A stretch of 13,140 nt of DNA from NCBI GenBank assembly GCA_902572675.1, contig CACGGY010000027.1:1-13140 (forward strand), given 5' to 3'. Position 1 is the stretch's first letter. Every line of letters begins with the position of its first letter. The notes beneath the pieces were generated by a model. The model saw only the letters and a program-made list of their open reading frames with translations. It was not told the DNA's origin and made no database searches. Shown here piece by piece: positions 12,676 through 13,140 of this stretch. The position numbers and the translations under genes are program-made. This DNA comes from an uncultured Prochlorococcus sp. GTDB lineage: Bacteria > Cyanobacteriota > Cyanobacteriia > PCC-6307 > Cyanobiaceae.

Positions 12676-13140
12676 ATGTCCTTTTACTATTTAAGTGAAG
12701 AGATGGGTCTAGCCTTAAATGATATTTTAGGGAGAGTATGCTCTTATAATAAAGATTTTTCAAGTGAAGATATTGCCATAACTTGGATTAATTATAAAAG
12801 TGGGAATAAAAGTGTATTTAAAGGTTTTGGCACTGGCATAAATAATAAAAAAATGGTTTACCCTGCCAGCATAGTCAAGTTGGTTTATGGTCTTGCTACA
12901 TATTATTGGATTAAAAAAGGAAGTTTATTATTATCTGATGAAATTATTGATGCAGTAAGGAAAATGTTATCTTTCTCAAGTAATAATGCAACAAGCTTCT
13001 TAATTGATTTACTTACTGGAACAACAAGTGGACCTTGTATTGAGGGCGAATCATGGGAAAATTGGAAATATCAAAGATGTATAATAAACGATTGGCTACA
13101 TGATTTACATTGGGAGGAATTGAGGGGTTTAAATTGCTGT
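12676..13140 (+). CDS. Serine beta-lactamase-like hydrolase, 3' end beyond window
   Basis: The frame is open for 155 codons to the window edge and was read by hand. It resembles the penicillin-binding/beta-lactamase serine hydrolase fold: YPASIVKLVYG (62-72) contains the SxxK motif with Ser65 and Lys68, and SSNNAT (101-106) fits the SxN motif seen as SDN in class A enzymes. The KTG motif would lie downstream. No signal peptide is evident, so true antibiotic resistance is unlikely; a cytoplasmic or wall-recycling esterase/peptidase is as plausible. The ATG at 12676 has no ribosome site and overlaps the one of the divergent peptidase gene; Met10 (12703) is an alternative start that would widen the gap to 30 bp. 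Pairing with a wall peptidase suggests a shared role in peptidoglycan turnover. Confidence 0.75.
   Translation, partial: MSFYYLSEEMGLALNDILGRVCSYNKDFSSEDIAITWINYKSGNKSVFKGFGTGINNKKMVYPASIVKLVYGLATYYWIKKGSLLLSDEIIDAVRKMLSFSSNNATSFLIDLLTGTTSGPCIEGESWENWKYQRCIINDWLHDLHWEELRGLNCC
12679..12684 (-). promoter_or_regulatory. Ribosome binding site of the NlpC/P60 gene inside the divergent ORF
   Basis: On the minus strand AAAGGA precedes the ATG at 12672 by 6 bases. It lies over codons 2-3 of the opposing beta-lactamase-like frame if that starts at 12676, which argues that the opposing gene starts at 12703 or that the two 5' ends overlap. Confidence 0.6.

Overview
The window reads as a chromosomal segment of a high-light-type Prochlorococcus, or a very close marine picocyanobacterium. 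The support is the very AT-rich DNA, the Photosystem I genes psaA, psaB, psaI and psaL in picocyanobacterial form (767-residue PsaA, 199-residue PsaL), a CbiG-CobJ fusion protein, short intergenic gaps and frequent absence of Shine-Dalgarno sites. Genus-level assignment is by recognition of gene content, not by a search.

Layout. (1) 1-1713, minus strand: a two-gene unit with a HisH-like glutamine amidotransferase (3' end cut by the window edge) and an N-acetyl-sugar amidotransferase of the WbpG/PseA/LegX type. Together they would put an amidino group on a surface sugar, so this looks like the edge of a cell-surface polysaccharide cluster. (2) 1714-1983: a gap holding a tiny minus-strand reading frame with a strong ribosome binding site and an early in-frame stop. 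(3) 1984-4665, minus strand: a HAD hydrolase and a CbiG-CobJ corrin-ring enzyme, both starting at TTG. (4) 4666-4999: a divergent control region full of inverted repeats, including two back-to-back hairpins of identical geometry in the presumed psaA leader. (5) 5000-9606: psaA-psaB, closed by a clear intrinsic terminator. (6) 9662-11021: a membrane-anchored family 2 glycosyltransferase facing a small membrane protein, with 4 bp between their stops. (7) 11114-11854: psaI-psaL. (8) 11914-13140: an NlpC/P60 cell-wall hydrolase and a serine beta-lactamase-like protein (cut by the window edge), transcribed away from each other with 3 bp between start codons.

Function. The core is Photosystem I: PsaA/PsaB carry P700, the electron-transfer chain and the FX cluster, and PsaI/PsaL form the region that joins PSI monomers into trimers. 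CobJ supplies a tetrapyrrole-derived cofactor (cobamide). The remaining genes concern the envelope: sugar modification, lipid-linked glycosyl transfer and peptidoglycan turnover. No mobile element, tRNA, rRNA or CRISPR array was seen. The most unusual points are the structured psaA leader, the stop-interrupted micro-ORF, the sugar-amidination genes next to conserved backbone genes, and the head-to-head wall-enzyme pair.
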